This document shows, piece after piece, positions 1 through 9,237 of a DNA stretch of 64,000 nt (position 1 is the stretch's first letter; every line of letters starts with the position of its first letter). The translations under genes were made by a program, and so were the position numbers. Source of the DNA: Flavobacteriales bacterium (GTDB lineage: Bacteria; Bacteroidota; Bacteroidia; NS11-12g; UBA9320). The DNA is taken from positions 689,000 to 752,999 of the forward strand of contig JACJZV010000002.1 in assembly GCA_020635395.1 (NCBI GenBank), written 5' to 3'. The notes below the pieces were generated by a model that was given only the letters and a program-made list of their open reading frames with translations, did no database searches and had not been told where the DNA came from.

Positions 1-1602
1 TCTATCAATTTCTAGATTTTCATCCACTTCAAAAACGTAGTCGAAATGGTCTTTAAATCGCAAGTGTTCCAAGTTTAAATAACGCTCCAAAACTTCCAAT
101 TCAGCAGATAGTAGTACAAAATCTTTCTTGCTGTGTTCCAAAACCGTTCTCATCAGTCTGGCAAATTCAGACAAGTATTTGTTGGCACTTCTGTCATCAC
201 TTTTTGATATAAAACTATTAACCGAATTGAGCGAATTAAAAATAAAATGAGGATTCATTTGACTTCTCAACGACCTGATAGACAATAGTTTATTGGCAAT
301 TTGTTTTTGCTTTGTGCTACGGTATAGCATAACTAAACCCAAAAGCATCAACACCAATAGAGCCGCCAAAATGTAGTTTATTCGTTTCTGTTGACGTGCA
401 TTTTCTGCTTTTAAATTGCTTTCTTTTTGCAAAAGCGAAATTTGCTTTTCGTCTAATTCCTTGTCTTTTATCAATAAGGCTATTTGGTTTTCTTTGTCCG
501 AAAATTGGGAGTTTTGGTTGACCAAATCTTGCAATTGCGATTCTTTTTCGGCCAATAGTTGTTCTTGAACCTGCCTGTATTGGTCAAAACTTGCCTTTGC
601 TTGTTCAAATTTACCCAGTTTGGCGTAGGCTTCCGAAAGGGCTTTGTGTGTTTCTCCAGTGCTTTTTATCTGCCCGGTTTGATTTGATAAAACAAGATTT
701 TCTTGCAAAAACGGAATGGCTTCGTTGGCTTTGTTCATAAACAAATAGTTGCCAGCAATATTGCTGTTGTTATCCAAAACCCGTTGATTGTCGCCGTTTT
801 TTTGATTAATTTTTTTAGCACGTTTTTCGTATTCATTGCTCTTGTCATACTCGCCAATGCTGTTGTATGAACGACCAACGTTTTGCCAAGATACACTTTG
901 ATCGGTTTCATTGCCATAATTATCGGCCACTATGCCGGCCAACCCAAAATATTTTAGTGCTTGAGCAGTGTCGTTTTGGCCTGCATAACATTTCCCGATA
1001 AGCTCATACATCTCCGAAACTTTTGTTTCTTGGTTCGCACTTCTAAACGAAACCAAAAGCTGCTGATAAAATGCATTTGCCTCGGTATATTGTTTATTGT
1101 TAAAAAGTACTCTGGCTAAGTTTTCTTTTGCCAAACGTTCATCGGTTGCACTCTGTTTTTGCTGGGCAAGTGATAAAAATTCGCGGTATTCGGCAATCGC
1201 TTGGGGGTATTTTTTGGCACCTTCGTAAGCGGCTGCAAGCATTTTTATTGAGGTATAATAGCCCGAATTGTCACCAATTGCTTTAAAACCATCTTTGGCC
1301 TTTTGATAATATGATGCTGCCTGTTCGTAGTTCTTTTTTTGAAAATAAATGGCTCCCAGCGATTGGTAACAAAATACTTCGCCTCGTTTATTTTTATTTT
1401 TAAAACTGAGTTTTAATGCCTCCTCAATTTCTGACAATGCTTTGTTTGGGTCTGAAGAAATGTTTCTATTCGATTGATTTATAAGGTCATACATTTTGGC
1501 TTCATCGGCCTGCTTTATTTCGAGTTCGGCAATATTGCCCACTTGTGCAAACAGCAGAATTGCCTTACAAAAACAAATAACCAAAATTATTAACCGTTTC
1601 AA
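1..1602 (-). CDS. TPR-containing sensor histidine kinase, LytS/His_kinase type (3' end beyond window)
   Basis: Read on the minus strand. An N-terminal signal-like segment precedes a long TPR-rich periplasmic part (about residues 20-330, e.g. AIYFQKKNYEQAASYYQKAK), then a coiled region, one membrane helix (about 405-428, LAALLVLMLLGLVMLY) and the start of a His_kinase domain. The phospho-acceptor motif NPHFIFNSLNS lies near residue 450, followed by LEVLERYLNLEHLRF. The ATP-binding domain lies outside the window. This family usually signals to LytTR response regulators; none is visible here. No ATG fits the signal-like N-terminus, so I chose TTG at 1602, 26 nt downstream of a good -7 box. The ligand is unknown. 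Confidence 0.85.
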   Translation of the reverse strand, partial: MKRLIILVICFCKAILLFAQVGNIAELEIKQADEAKMYDLINQSNRNISSDPNKALSEIEEALKLSFKNKNKRGEVFCYQSLGAIYFQKKNYEQAASYYQKAKDGFKAIGDNSGYYTSIKMLAAAYEGAKKYPQAIAEYREFLSLAQQKQSATDERLAKENLARVLFNNKQYTEANAFYQQLLVSFRSANQETKVSEMYELIGKCYAGQNDTAQALKYFGLAGIVADNYGNETDQSVSWQNVGRSYNSIGEYDKSNEYEKRAKKINQKNGDNQRVLDNNSNIAGNYLFMNKANEAIPFLQENLVLSNQTGQIKSTGETHKALSEAYAKLGKFEQAKASFDQYRQVQEQLLAEKESQLQDLVNQNSQFSDKENQIALLIKDKELDEKQISLLQKESNLKAENARQQKRINYILAALLVLMLLGLVMLYRSTKQKQIANKLLSIRSLRSQMNPHFIFNSLNSVNSFISKSDDRSANKYLSEFARLMRTVLEHSKKDFVLLSAELEVLERYLNLEHLRFKDHFDYVFEVDENLEIDR

Positions 1603-1628
1603 ACTTGTGCCTAATGAAAGTTGCCAAA

Positions 1629-1636
1629 CAAAGGTA
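1629..1636 (-). promoter_or_regulatory. Putative -7 box (TACCTTTG) of the histidine kinase gene
   Basis: Matches the Bacteroidota TAnnTTTG consensus on the minus strand, 26 nt before the chosen TTG start. No clear -33 TTG element was found at the expected distance. Confidence 0.45.
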
Positions 1637-1751
1637 AATAATTTAAAAGCCAAATTGCAGAACGCAAACTAAGGTGGCACGTGCGATAACTCACTTTTTG
1701 TTTTTAGAAAAACCCTAAAGGCCGACATTCGAATAAAAAAAGAAAAAGAAT

Positions 1752-2312
1752 ATGAAAAAATCCCTCTTCCCCTTTTTAGTTCTAGTTTCTACATTTTTAA
1801 CAATGTGCAATGGCTCATATAGCAAATACGACTCCCGAGGTTCAAACATTATTGAGCAACTATATCAAGAAGCACTTTCTGAGGATGACGAACTTAAAAA
1901 GCTAAACTCTACATTGGAAAATTTGGATAAAAATATCTCTAAAACACTGAGTTCGGCTAATGAATACAATGGCTTTTTTGCGAGATATTGGTCGGCTGCC
2001 ATAGTGTCTATAAAACAAATTTCGGACTCGAGTATATCACAAAAAACCAATCTGTTTATTCAAAAGAAGAAAAACGAACATGAAAAATCTGAAACTGATT
2101 TGCAAACAAAACAATCGATACTTGAAAAACAGAAAACGGAACACGAACAGAAATTTTTAGCATTAAAAATTCATATAAGTCAACAACAGCTTGAAAAGTA
2201 CAAAAAAGAAAATCGACCGAAACCCGAGGATTTTGACCAACTTTTGAATGAAATTCAAAATGCGGACAAGGCCATTCAGCAAAAACTAAAAGCACTTAAT
2301 AGTGCTTTTTAA
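1752..2312 (+). CDS. Small exported coiled-coil protein of unknown function
   Basis: 186 residues. MKK plus a hydrophobic stretch ending at Cys19 (LTMC, a poor lipobox) indicates export, possibly as a lipoprotein. Residues about 85-180 are charged and heptad-like (long runs of K, E and Q), predicting a coiled coil. I recognise no family. It is divergent from the histidine kinase (149-nt gap) and overlaps the 3' end of the GH106-like gene tail to tail by 4 nt. The spacing of the lysine-rich start (ATGAAAAAATCC) favours this ATG. Confidence 0.6.
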   Translation: MKKSLFPFLVLVSTFLTMCNGSYSKYDSRGSNIIEQLYQEALSEDDELKKLNSTLENLDKNISKTLSSANEYNGFFARYWSAAIVSIKQISDSSISQKTNLFIQKKKNEHEKSETDLQTKQSILEKQKTEHEQKFLALKIHISQQQLEKYKKENRPKPEDFDQLLNEIQNADKAIQQKLKALNSAF

Positions 2313-4312
2313 AAATAAGATTTTTGCTTTACTCGCGGCCTGATAATAGGGTCTTTTGGTACAAATGTAATGTCCTCAAATGTCCAGTTGCCTTTAGGAT
2401 CTATTTTAATCATCAAACTTTGATAGGGTTTAAACTCAAAAACTTGATGAATTGACTTACCGTTGGCGTTGATAATGAGTTCAACTGAGTCGGACTGATT
2501 CATATACGACATGCCTGAATATATTGGGTACTCCAAATTTTTGGATATTTTTTGTGCCAAAAACAAATGCAGGGTTCCGTCTTTCTCCTTTCGGCACCAA
2601 TAGGCCGGCAATGTATCTCCTTCAATAAGTGGTTTGCTTTTTATTACCTCCGAAAAGTTTTCTGATACATTTTTCTGCATTTTTAATTCGTGAAGGAACA
2701 CATCAAATTCCATTGATTTGTTATGTCCTGGCTGGGCAGGCAATTTTTTTAAGCAAATGGGCAAGCCTTTTTGAGCAAGTTCTAAAATTCGGCTTAATGC
2801 TCTAATATCCATATAATTAACATCAATATACAAAACAGAAAACTGAGCATCACCAACGATAAGTTTTCCATTTTTTACTTCTGCATCATCCAAAAAAGTG
2901 CGGTTTACCCATAATGGATGATAGCCTTCCAGCTCGGCGTTTGGATAGATATATCGAAGTTCATATTCACCCCATACCCACACCCGGCGTTTTTCGGGCG
3001 GCAAAGCTCCTTTCATTACAGCATCTTCGTATGGCAAATACACAGCAACCTCACTATATGTTGTACCCTTTTGCATGATGCCCGAAACTTTTTCCATATA
3101 ACTATTGAATTGAGGTAATTCAGGTTCAAGGCTTCCGCCGGGTCCAAAATAGGTGGTGGCAAAAAACTGAAACGAGTCGCAACCCTTTGGGTTATAAGGC
3201 ATTCCGTGATAAAAATGTTGGTTTACACCTTGTGCAAAAAGAGCATCAGCTACAATCTTAAGGTCAGCAGTTTGTTCCTCTCTGAGGTAGGTATCATGAA
3301 ACCCATACATACAGGTAAATGTCTCACTCGACACCACAGGTTTAGAGGCCAAACAAGCAGCCGAGCTGACAATTCTTGAAAAATTTGGATTATTCAACAT
3401 GGCTTCCGACTCCGGAATGTCAACCATGCCATAAAGAGTCATTATATCTGCAGGAGCTGCCAAACATTGCACGCGACTCCAAGCCCCCATTTCTGCACAT
3501 TTATCTACATAAGGTTTGTAAAAACCATTGGTTACATAATCTTCCAAATGTAGCATGTAGTCATACCGCACATCTGGGAATGAATCCAAATTTTGCTCCA
3601 TGTATGGGATAATATCGTATCCAAACTTTTGCTGAAAAGTAGAATCAAAACCCGGCGTCCAAATTTTGTTCGTAAAGTTTAATTTTATCTCCCACGAGTC
3701 AGTGAAAAGTGCCGATTTTGAGCCTTTAAGGGCATCTTTCATGGCGTTTTCTATCGGGTTCGCAAACAGTTCAAAAGCCTCTTTATCCAAATGATTTATC
3801 ACTAATTGATTTTCAGGCCAAGTCCATGCAAAAGTCAGCGTTTGTCGAAAAGAGGTATCTCCGTAAATTTGGGTGGAGTGTGCCACATCAATGTTGCTTC
3901 CGGCCACAGGCCATGCACTTCCAAATGTAAAATCACAAGCAAGGCCAATAGAATCGGCATACAATTTTGTGTATGCCACTATCTCCGACCACTCGGGGCT
4001 AAGCCATTTTTGTGCTGTGGTGTCTTTTTGGTAGTGCCGGTTTTGACGAATAGAATACAAATCTTTGTAGCGATACAATGGATAAACCCAGGCAACTTCA
4101 ACACCACCAAAATTGTTTTTCTTAGCCCAATCAAGTTGATATTTGATGTCTTCTTTCTTTATTTCGGTAGCAAACCACCACCATCGGGTGCAAGGTTTTG
4201 AGGTTGGATAAAATTGGTTTTGAGTAGTTGTTGTGGTGGGAGTTGTGGTTTTACAAGCCACCAATTCAACCAATAAAATAGAGATAAAAAGTGCTTTGCT
4301 TAATGCGTTCAT
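2309..4312 (-). CDS. Lipoprotein, glycoside hydrolase family 106-like (putative alpha-L-rhamnosidase)
   Basis: The signal ends in lipobox LVELVAC (Cys20), followed by a TTTPTTTTT linker, so it is probably a surface or periplasmic lipoprotein. GH106 hallmarks in order: RWWW (43-46), a helix ending NNFGGVEV, SPEWSEIVAYTKLYADSIGL, then GSAWPVAGSN, DSWE (about 205) and SETFTCMYG (about 330), whose Glu is a candidate catalytic residue by analogy. At 667 aa it is shorter than characterised GH106 enzymes, which usually exceed 1000 aa. It lies near GH28 and GH43-like genes, consistent with pectin/rhamnogalacturonan breakdown. The exact substrate is inference, and divergence from true rhamnosidases is possible. 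Confidence 0.7.
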   Translation of the reverse strand: MNALSKALFISILLVELVACKTTTPTTTTTQNQFYPTSKPCTRWWWFATEIKKEDIKYQLDWAKKNNFGGVEVAWVYPLYRYKDLYSIRQNRHYQKDTTAQKWLSPEWSEIVAYTKLYADSIGLACDFTFGSAWPVAGSNIDVAHSTQIYGDTSFRQTLTFAWTWPENQLVINHLDKEAFELFANPIENAMKDALKGSKSALFTDSWEIKLNFTNKIWTPGFDSTFQQKFGYDIIPYMEQNLDSFPDVRYDYMLHLEDYVTNGFYKPYVDKCAEMGAWSRVQCLAAPADIMTLYGMVDIPESEAMLNNPNFSRIVSSAACLASKPVVSSETFTCMYGFHDTYLREEQTADLKIVADALFAQGVNQHFYHGMPYNPKGCDSFQFFATTYFGPGGSLEPELPQFNSYMEKVSGIMQKGTTYSEVAVYLPYEDAVMKGALPPEKRRVWVWGEYELRYIYPNAELEGYHPLWVNRTFLDDAEVKNGKLIVGDAQFSVLYIDVNYMDIRALSRILELAQKGLPICLKKLPAQPGHNKSMEFDVFLHELKMQKNVSENFSEVIKSKPLIEGDTLPAYWCRKEKDGTLHLFLAQKISKNLEYPIYSGMSYMNQSDSVELIINANGKSIHQVFEFKPYQSLMIKIDPKGNWTFEDITFVPKDPIIRPRVKQKSYF

Positions 4313-4316
4313 GGTG

Positions 4317-4324
4317 TAAAAATA
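4317..4324 (-). promoter_or_regulatory. Putative -7 box (TATTTTTA) four bases before the GH106-like start
   Basis: TATTTTTA on the minus strand is followed by CACC and then the ATG. It is one mismatch from TAnnTTTG and has the same 4-nt spacing seen at several other genes here, predicting a leaderless or near-leaderless mRNA. Confidence 0.35.
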
Positions 4325-4378
4325 GAAAAAATCAATTTTATGTATTAATCTTTGACTTGAACAATATGCCTCAAATGC

Positions 4379-4386
4379 TATTTTTA
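4379..4386 (+). promoter_or_regulatory. Putative -7 box (TATTTTTA) four bases before the pentapeptide-gene GTG
   Basis: TATTTTTA, then CAGC, then GTG at 4391. It has the same variant box and 4-nt gap as the divergent GH106-like gene. It supports GTG as the start. Confidence 0.35.
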
Positions 4387-4390
4387 CAGC

Positions 4391-5608
4391 GTGAAACGGC
4401 TTATTATCCGAATATTTGTTGTGTTGGTGTGCCTTGTGGTAGGTTTTGCTCTTGGCTATTTGCGGCTACCATACATTGATGAAAAATACAACTTTTGGAT
4501 TGGTTTTGTTACTGCATCAGCAATTGTTTTATGCTACTTTTTGTTGAATAAAGTAGGTTCTAAACTTTGGATAAGTAATCCCAAAAAATGGGCTGTTGTT
4601 GGTCTGATTGCATTTTCGGCATTGTTTATTACCCTGTTGACCAAAAACAAAATGCTACAACTAAATGCCCAACAAAGCGAAAAAAGAGCCACCGATTTAC
4701 AAGCAATTTCCGATTCTATAACAAGTCAAAATCAGGCCGTGATTCTAAATGAAATTATAAATCAGTTAAGGCTTGAATCTGGCAATGGTAAAATAATTTC
4801 CGACCACGCAATCGAGAGAATTTCTGCTTTGACGGCAACTTTAAAACCAAGTCGCCAATTTGATGGAGATAGCCTAACCGAAAAAAGCTACAGTCCTGAA
4901 AAAGGTCAGCTACTTTTGGCCATTTTGATGATGAATTTGGATAGCAATAGCTTCAAGAAAATCAAGCAAAAAGTGTCTTTCGCTCAAGCCTATTTACCAA
5001 GAGCCAACCTTCAAAAAATGGATCTAAGCGGCATTGATTTGAGCAATAGTTATTTGAAAAGTGCAGAAATGGATGAGGTAAATTTGAGCGGAAGTAACCT
5101 TAAAGAAGCCAATATATGGGGGGCGAATCTTCGACAAAGTGTATTTGACTCTTCAAATATGAATCGGTGCATTTTGTCGTGGTCTAATTTAGAATATTCG
5201 AGCCTAATTGGTTGTAATATGAACGCTGCAGAAAGTGAAAATACAAATTTTACTTTCTCTAATGTTTCTTTAGCAAAGGCCTCTTTTTCAAATCTTAATT
5301 ATTCAAACTTTAGTTATGCCCAACTTAAAGGGGCTAACTTGGATTGGTCTAAATTGAAAATGGTCAATTTTGACAAAACAGATCTTTCATCCTCATCAAT
5401 CATAAACGCCGATATATCTCATTCCAACATTTTCAGTGCTATTTTGAACGAAATCCAAGTTAATAAATCTTGGTTAGAGGATTTATGCAAATGGGAAATT
5501 TCTAATAGTGAACAAATCCAACAAGAGTATCAAATTCGAACAGATTCTTCTGGCCCTGAAAAAGAAAGATTGTTTAAATATTTTCTTGTACCAAAAACGT
5601 TTCAGTAA
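4391..5608 (+). CDS. Membrane-anchored pentapeptide-repeat protein
   Basis: GTG start. Three hydrophobic helices at about residues 5-25, 36-54 and 66-84 anchor the protein; a polar helical segment (about 90-190) leads to pentapeptide A(N/D)LxX-type repeats from about 205 to 355 (e.g. SGIDLSNSYLKSAEMD, KGANLDWSKLKMVNFD), which form a right-handed quadrilateral beta-helix. No catalytic domain is visible. Such proteins act as binding scaffolds; the partner is unknown. The 3' end overlaps the convergent lipoprotein gene by 7 nt. Confidence 0.75.
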   Translation: MKRLIIRIFVVLVCLVVGFALGYLRLPYIDEKYNFWIGFVTASAIVLCYFLLNKVGSKLWISNPKKWAVVGLIAFSALFITLLTKNKMLQLNAQQSEKRATDLQAISDSITSQNQAVILNEIINQLRLESGNGKIISDHAIERISALTATLKPSRQFDGDSLTEKSYSPEKGQLLLAILMMNLDSNSFKKIKQKVSFAQAYLPRANLQKMDLSGIDLSNSYLKSAEMDEVNLSGSNLKEANIWGANLRQSVFDSSNMNRCILSWSNLEYSSLIGCNMNAAESENTNFTFSNVSLAKASFSNLNYSNFSYAQLKGANLDWSKLKMVNFDKTDLSSSSIINADISHSNIFSAILNEIQVNKSWLEDLCKWEISNSEQIQQEYQIRTDSSGPEKERLFKYFLVPKTFQ

Positions 5609-6585
5609 TCTGAAAAAGACATCCCCTGGGAAACTCGGTTGATCTTTGCGGTAAACTTGGCAATCAAGTCATCATGCGGTTTAAAAGGATAAAATGAGAC
5701 ATTAAATGACCATGCATAATAGCTCTGAACATCATTTAAATAGTTTGTTAGAAGATAAGGTGTCCAATATGTTTCTTTGGAAATAGTGTATTTTGATTTT
5801 AAGTATTTTCCTAAAATTTGCCCTAGTTCGTTGTTAAATAAATCAACGTAATTGTCAACTGGATTGATATTGGGGTCAACAATTTGTTGCTCCGTAAATT
5901 CTCCAGTCAAAAGCTCCGGCATATAATATCTCTCATGAACATTCCCAACGAAGTCTGCAACCGTATCAGAACATAAGGTTGTAATCAAGGCTTGTGCTGT
6001 GAAGTGGTTGAATGTATTAGTGTATCCTTTTTCAAGACTATCCGCTTCTGTCTTAAACGCCAAATTAGGATTTGAAATGTTTGCGACAGATTTTAATGCC
6101 AAATCATAGAAGGCTATATCTCCTTCCCCAAATAAACTTGGTCGTCTTCGAGCAAGCTTATTTACCATATTGAGTTCTTCCCTTATTGCAATTGCAATAG
6201 GAGATTGATGGGCAAATCTGACTCTTAAAGCAAAATCTCCTTCTTTTGCTTTTATTATATCACCTTGAGATATCCCATTTTCAAATACAAATTGAATGTG
6301 ATTTTTTTTTGTATCATTTCCATATTTCAATTTTACAGCAGGTAATTTGTACATAGCTGATTCTCCTCCCCTCAAATACTCAATTTTCACCACCTTTTTC
6401 AATTCGTCCAAATTCTTAAATCGGCTTGCCAAAAGGGCTTTAACTCCTACTACTTCGGCTAATGGTTTGTTGAAGGTTTCTTCAGGGGTGGAGCAATTTT
6501 GCTTTTGGTTTTGACACCCCCAAAAGGTAATTACGGCTATAAAACCGATTATTCGTGCGTATTTTATTGATAATCCTTTTTTCAC
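5602..6585 (-). CDS. Lipoprotein of unknown function
   Basis: The reading frame extends to a TTG at 6594, but that codon sits inside a -7 box (TATTTTTG). I therefore prefer GTG at 6585, giving MKKGLSIKYARII, a hydrophobic core and lipobox FWGC. The mature protein (about 300 aa) has no domain I recognise; it is rich in Asn, Tyr and Lys and has no further membrane segment. It is convergent with the pentapeptide gene and divergent from the GH28 gene, whose start is only 29 nt away, so the two promoters must overlap. Confidence 0.6.
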   Translation of the reverse strand: MKKGLSIKYARIIGFIAVITFWGCQNQKQNCSTPEETFNKPLAEVVGVKALLASRFKNLDELKKVVKIEYLRGGESAMYKLPAVKLKYGNDTKKNHIQFVFENGISQGDIIKAKEGDFALRVRFAHQSPIAIAIREELNMVNKLARRRPSLFGEGDIAFYDLALKSVANISNPNLAFKTEADSLEKGYTNTFNHFTAQALITTLCSDTVADFVGNVHERYYMPELLTGEFTEQQIVDPNINPVDNYVDLFNNELGQILGKYLKSKYTISKETYWTPYLLTNYLNDVQSYYAWSFNVSFYPFKPHDDLIAKFTAKINRVSQGMSFSDY

Positions 6586-6591
6586 TCGAAA

Positions 6592-6599
6592 CAAAAATA
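6592..6599 (-). promoter_or_regulatory. Putative -7 box (TATTTTTG) of the 5602-6585 lipoprotein gene
   Basis: Exact TAnnTTTG match on the minus strand, 6 nt before GTG 6585. It decides against the upstream TTG, which overlaps the box. Confidence 0.45.
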
Positions 6600-6614
6600 A
6601 TTAATATTGTTTGT

Positions 6615-8081
6615 ATGTTTTCAAAGTGTATTTCGGGCTTCCTTTTTCTGTTGTTTTCGCTTAATTGTTTTGCCGACAAAGCAAAATTCTTTTCCACTCA
6701 ACATATTCAACAATGCATCGACAGTTTGCATTCCATTGGTCAGGGTAAAGTTATTATCCCAAAAGGGACGCATACTGTGGGTACCATTTTTTTAAAATCG
6801 GGTGTGGAACTGCACCTCGAAAAAGGGGCTATGTTAAAATCAACTCAAAATATGAATGAGTTAAAATGGGTTTCAAATACAACGGCCACCAACAAATGGA
6901 AATCGTTAATTATTGCTAAAGATGCTGAAAATATCTCAATTACCGGTGAGGGAACAATTGATGGGAGTGGTGCTGCTATTGCCCATTATCTCGACAGTCT
7001 TTTTTATAGAGGTATGCTCGACTCTTCGCTTTATCAGTTGCAAGAAAAACGTCCTGTTGCACATGTTCGACCGCAAATAATTCAATTCGTAAATTGTAAA
7101 AATGTTCGAATTGAAGGCATAACCATACAAAATGGCTCAAGTTGGTTGCAGTGTTATGATATGTGTAAACATCTCACTATAAACAACATAAGAGTATTGA
7201 GTAATACCTACTGGAATAACGATGGAATTGATATAGTAGATTGCCAAAATGTGAAGATTACGAATAGTTTTTTTGATGTTTCGGATGATGGAATTTGTTT
7301 CAAATCATACATCAGAAATAATATAAACACCCGTTGCGATAGTGTTTATGTGGCCAATTGCAAAGTTCGGTCGAGTGCAAGTGCGGTAAAACTTGGTACC
7401 TCATCTTATGGCGGTTTTACTAATTTTTTAATCGAAAACATTTTTATTTACGACACGTATCGCTCGGCTATTGCCATCGAAAATTGGGAAGGAGGATTGG
7501 TTGAAAACATTACCGTGCGAAACATTAAAGCCAAAAACACTGGAAATGCAATTTTTATAAAACTTAATCATCGCGGTAAGTATAACAACCCGATTGGAAC
7601 ACTGCGAAACATTTTAATTGAACATGTGAAAGCTGAAATTCCGTTTGAACAACCAGACTACTATTACCCGCTTCCAGGCCCCGCTCTACCTTTTTTTCAC
7701 AATGTTTTCCCTGCATCGGTCTCTGGTATTCCGGGTGGAATGGTTGAAAATGTAGTTTTGCGAAACATCTCTATTACCTATCCCGGTAGAGGCAATGCTT
7801 CGTATGCAAATATTCCTGCTTGGCGATTAAAAGATGTGCCAGAAAAAATAGAAGAATACCCCGAATTTTCAATGTTTGGAGAGCTGCCTGCTTGGGGCTT
7901 TTATTTTAGACATATTGATGGTTTAGTTTTAGAAAATGTGCGTTTAAAAATAAGGCATACCGATTATAGACCAGCTGTTATTTTTGATGATGTCAAGAAT
8001 TTGAATACAAAATTTGTAAAAATTAAAAAGGACGAAAAGGAAGAACATTTTGTCTTTGAACCACCAGTTAAAATGCAATAA
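6615..8081 (+). CDS. Exported glycoside hydrolase family 28 (polygalacturonase-type)
   Basis: An upstream in-frame ATG at 6555 overlaps the divergent gene; I chose ATG 6615 because it gives a clean signal peptide (FLFLLFSLNCFA). The protein (488 aa) is a parallel beta-helix. GH28 features: NNDGID near residue 201 and SDDGI near 223, supplying the catalytic Asp residues. The canonical GHG histidine motif is replaced by KLGTSSYGG, a variant I associate with bacterial GH28 enzymes acting on other uronides or rhamnogalacturonan. It abuts the convergent GH43-like gene with no gap. Likely role: hydrolysis of galacturonan or rhamnogalacturonan backbone. Confidence 0.85.
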   Translation: MFSKCISGFLFLLFSLNCFADKAKFFSTQHIQQCIDSLHSIGQGKVIIPKGTHTVGTIFLKSGVELHLEKGAMLKSTQNMNELKWVSNTTATNKWKSLIIAKDAENISITGEGTIDGSGAAIAHYLDSLFYRGMLDSSLYQLQEKRPVAHVRPQIIQFVNCKNVRIEGITIQNGSSWLQCYDMCKHLTINNIRVLSNTYWNNDGIDIVDCQNVKITNSFFDVSDDGICFKSYIRNNINTRCDSVYVANCKVRSSASAVKLGTSSYGGFTNFLIENIFIYDTYRSAIAIENWEGGLVENITVRNIKAKNTGNAIFIKLNHRGKYNNPIGTLRNILIEHVKAEIPFEQPDYYYPLPGPALPFFHNVFPASVSGIPGGMVENVVLRNISITYPGRGNASYANIPAWRLKDVPEKIEEYPEFSMFGELPAWGFYFRHIDGLVLENVRLKIRHTDYRPAVIFDDVKNLNTKFVKIKKDEKEEHFVFEPPVKMQ

Positions 8082-9206
8082 TTATCTTTTGAGTTTGTTT
8101 TTTATCGGCACAAAATGCAAGTTACTTTTTCCTAAATCTTTTGAAGTAGCCACGGCCAAACCCCGCTGTTCCTTCTCATTTACGGCACAATAAAAATGAT
8201 AAACCACTCCGTTCCATTTTATAACACACGGCTTGTGAGCATATTTTATATCATAGTCTTCTGATGGCTTTATCAAATCTTCGCCTTTCCAGTCTGTCCA
8301 ATGAACCAAATCAAAAGAACAAGCAAAACGATTGAAAGCATCTTTTCGCTCAGCAGGCCAAAAAGCCCCATAATAAAACATAACATACAAATCTCCCATT
8401 TTTTGTACAACGCCATCACCGGTGAGTCCTGTTTCGTGTTGCAAAATGGGGTTGTTTTTATATCGCTCCCAATGTATCATATCATCCGAAACGGCCATTC
8501 CAATACGCTCCACCCAATTTATTTTTGAGGATGTATCACCCACAGCATTGTAGTACATCACAAATGGTTTTCCTGTAATATTTTCCCTATCCCAAATTAT
8601 GCTGCTTTTGTACAACTTTTTGTTTTCCCAATATCCTGTTGTACTATCTCGGGTGGTCATAATAGGATTTTCTAACCGTTGCCAACCATGAGGTTCCGTG
8701 GGATTTTTATCGGTAAACGACATACCAATTGAAAGCAAACCACGTTCGTAACCCTCACTGTTGCTGCCAAAATAAGACATCCAATATTTGTTCTCAAATT
8801 GTTGCAACCCATAGTTTCCACCCCATGTATGATCAACCAACGCCGGATAGCCAGCCGCCTGATTCCAATCCCACCGTTTTTCGCTCATAAAAGGAAGAAT
8901 TTTTCCTAATTGCTCCCAATGTAATAGGTCTTCACTTTTGGCAAGACACGTCTCGTAACCTCTTCCGTTAAAAGTTAAAAACGTCATATACCAAAGACTA
9001 TCTTTTCTGAAAATGGTTGGGCAATCTATCATATTCGAAGTGTCTTCATGAATCAATATCATGCCATATTTATAGGGTGTTTTTATTTCATTAAACACCT
9101 TTTGCATTTGTTTGTCAGAAACTGCCGTATTTTGAGAGGTTTTGGGGCCTCTGTTAAAAAAACATCCAAAAACCAATAACATTGAAAGTGTTCCCCAAAG
9201 TTTCAT
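8082..9206 (-). CDS. Lipoprotein, GH43-like five-bladed beta-propeller hydrolase
   Basis: The frame opens at TTG 9215; ATG 9206 gives a better lipoprotein signal (MKLWGTLSMLLVFGC). Repeated propeller blades carry the pattern DxxHWE/DxxHWT (LLHWEQL, MIHWERY, LVHWTDW). An Asp in NMIDCPTIF and acidic residues in later blades are candidate catalytic residues. The fold groups it with the GH32/43/68/117/130 superfamily; an arabinanase, xylosidase or galactosidase role is possible but not decidable. It is 31 nt downstream of metH on the same strand and convergent with GH28. Confidence 0.7.
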   Translation of the reverse strand: MKLWGTLSMLLVFGCFFNRGPKTSQNTAVSDKQMQKVFNEIKTPYKYGMILIHEDTSNMIDCPTIFRKDSLWYMTFLTFNGRGYETCLAKSEDLLHWEQLGKILPFMSEKRWDWNQAAGYPALVDHTWGGNYGLQQFENKYWMSYFGSNSEGYERGLLSIGMSFTDKNPTEPHGWQRLENPIMTTRDSTTGYWENKKLYKSSIIWDRENITGKPFVMYYNAVGDTSSKINWVERIGMAVSDDMIHWERYKNNPILQHETGLTGDGVVQKMGDLYVMFYYGAFWPAERKDAFNRFACSFDLVHWTDWKGEDLIKPSEDYDIKYAHKPCVIKWNGVVYHFYCAVNEKEQRGLAVATSKDLGKSNLHFVPIKNKLKR

Positions 9207-9237
9207 TTTTCCCAAAATAAAGACTTTTTAGACATAC

